Of a stretch of 64,000 bases of DNA, positions 63,525 through 64,000 are shown in pieces. The DNA lies in NCBI GenBank assembly GCA_003667245.1, contig RCNN01000051.1, forward strand, positions 1 to 64,000, written 5' to 3'. The notes under the pieces were generated by a model. That model searched no databases. It was given only the letters and a program-made list of their open reading frames with translations, and was not told the DNA's origin. Position numbers and translations under genes: made by a program. Source of the stretch: Heterostelium multicystogenum. Its lineage: Eukaryota > Evosea > Eumycetozoa > Acytosteliales > Acytosteliaceae. Each line of letters begins with the position of its first letter. The first letter of the stretch is position 1.

Positions 63525-64000
63525 AATGTCTATTAGATATATTACAGATTACTACAGCTACCAAACTTTAATAAAGCAATTTGATTTCTATTTAAGTAGA
63601 AGTAGAGGTTCAAAAAGAGCTACAGATTTCATTCCAAAGTAAAGTACATAATTTTTGGTGGACCGAAGTTTGTTACTTATCTCCTTCTAACGATCATAGG
63701 GAGAACTCAGTATATTATGTTAAATATTTCATTATTTGATCTTTGATTCCGTGGAATTTGTTTATAAACTAAGGGAATTTGGTATTCTATTGGATAAAGA
63801 TGGAAGACAAATCTTAAAAGAAGACAAGCTTAGTTCCGAAGAAATACTCAATATCACATATAATATTGCTTTGAGAGTATTCAAATTGATACCACCTCGA
63901 ACAAGAGAAAGCTTTGTCCAATTGTTTATCAATAATTCGGAATTGAATACTTTTGCAATCCTATACTTGAAAAAGCATTCGAAAACAACAATACGTCTTC
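63525..64000 (+). CDS. Partial gene at the right edge, unrecognised
   Basis: The frame opening at 63525 (MSIRYITDYYSYQTLIKQFD) and then the block QKELQISFQSKVHNFWWTEV read like protein. After one or two frame breaks (near 63597 and 63730) a long open stretch continues off the window (KLREFGILLDKDGRQILKED; LFINNSELNTFAILYLKK). It is helical and charged, with no domain I recognise. The start is uncertain because the 5' part is short and broken, and the gene is truncated by the window end. It begins about 140 bp after the atg11 stop, on the same strand. Confidence 0.55.

Overview
The window looks like nuclear DNA of a dictyostelid social amoeba (Amoebozoa, Dictyostelia). The evidence is very AT-rich spacers with poly(A/T) runs and AT microsatellites, short GT-AG introns (mostly 55-150 bp), Asn/Gln/Ser-rich simple-sequence tracts inside proteins, tRNA genes with retroelement debris just downstream, and the gene families themselves. 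I cannot name the species. Many genes carry single-base frame breaks, often in 2-6 base homopolymers, including one inside a dynein P-loop. I read these mostly as sequencing or assembly errors. Gene spans are therefore given across the breaks, and exon limits are read by eye.

Layout: 1-112, exon of an unknown minus-strand gene running off the left edge. 3247-5261 (-), bZIP transcription factor with a membrane segment (ATF6-like architecture). 6481-7651 (-), membrane-associated short-chain dehydrogenase. 10446-11340 (+), low-complexity protein with a PNRC/Edc1-type Dcp1-binding motif. 11624-12426 (-), Pro/Gln/Met repeat protein. 13583-27641 (+), cytoplasmic dynein-1 heavy chain (dhcA), which dominates the window. 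28637-30881 (+), mitochondrial P5C dehydrogenase (ALDH4). 30949-31800 (-), unrecognised membrane protein. 33482-36057 (+), BTB-BACK protein with a discoidin-like C-terminus. 36405-38239 (+), secreted S28 prolyl peptidase. 40165-43702 (+), large unrecognised helical protein. 45900-48088 (+), THOC5. 48208-49381 (-), kelch propeller. 50489-53204 (+), condensin II kleisin NCAPH2. 53273-55151 (-), NT-C2/coiled-coil/tail-anchored protein. 56608-56952 (-), possible first exon of an unknown gene. 58534-63388 (+), Atg11/FIP200 autophagy scaffold. After 63525, a partial gene runs off the right edge.

The most unusual stretch is 39.6-45.7 kb. Two minus-strand tRNA genes (Ala-AGC and Lys) each have A-tailed repeat elements on their downstream side, in the same orientation. 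At the Lys locus these follow an open-frame fragment that looks like the end of a LINE ORF2. This fits the known dictyostelid habit of retrotransposons (TRE family) inserting at fixed distances from tRNA genes. Both loci also share an 8-bp palindrome 24-27 nt past the tRNA end, and a 28-bp near-perfect hairpin lies between them at 44.0 kb.

Apart from general housekeeping themes (mRNA export and decapping, mitosis and chromosome structure, autophagy, transport) the genes do not form an obvious functional cluster. Several neighbours converge with very short 3' gaps (about 70-280 bp).
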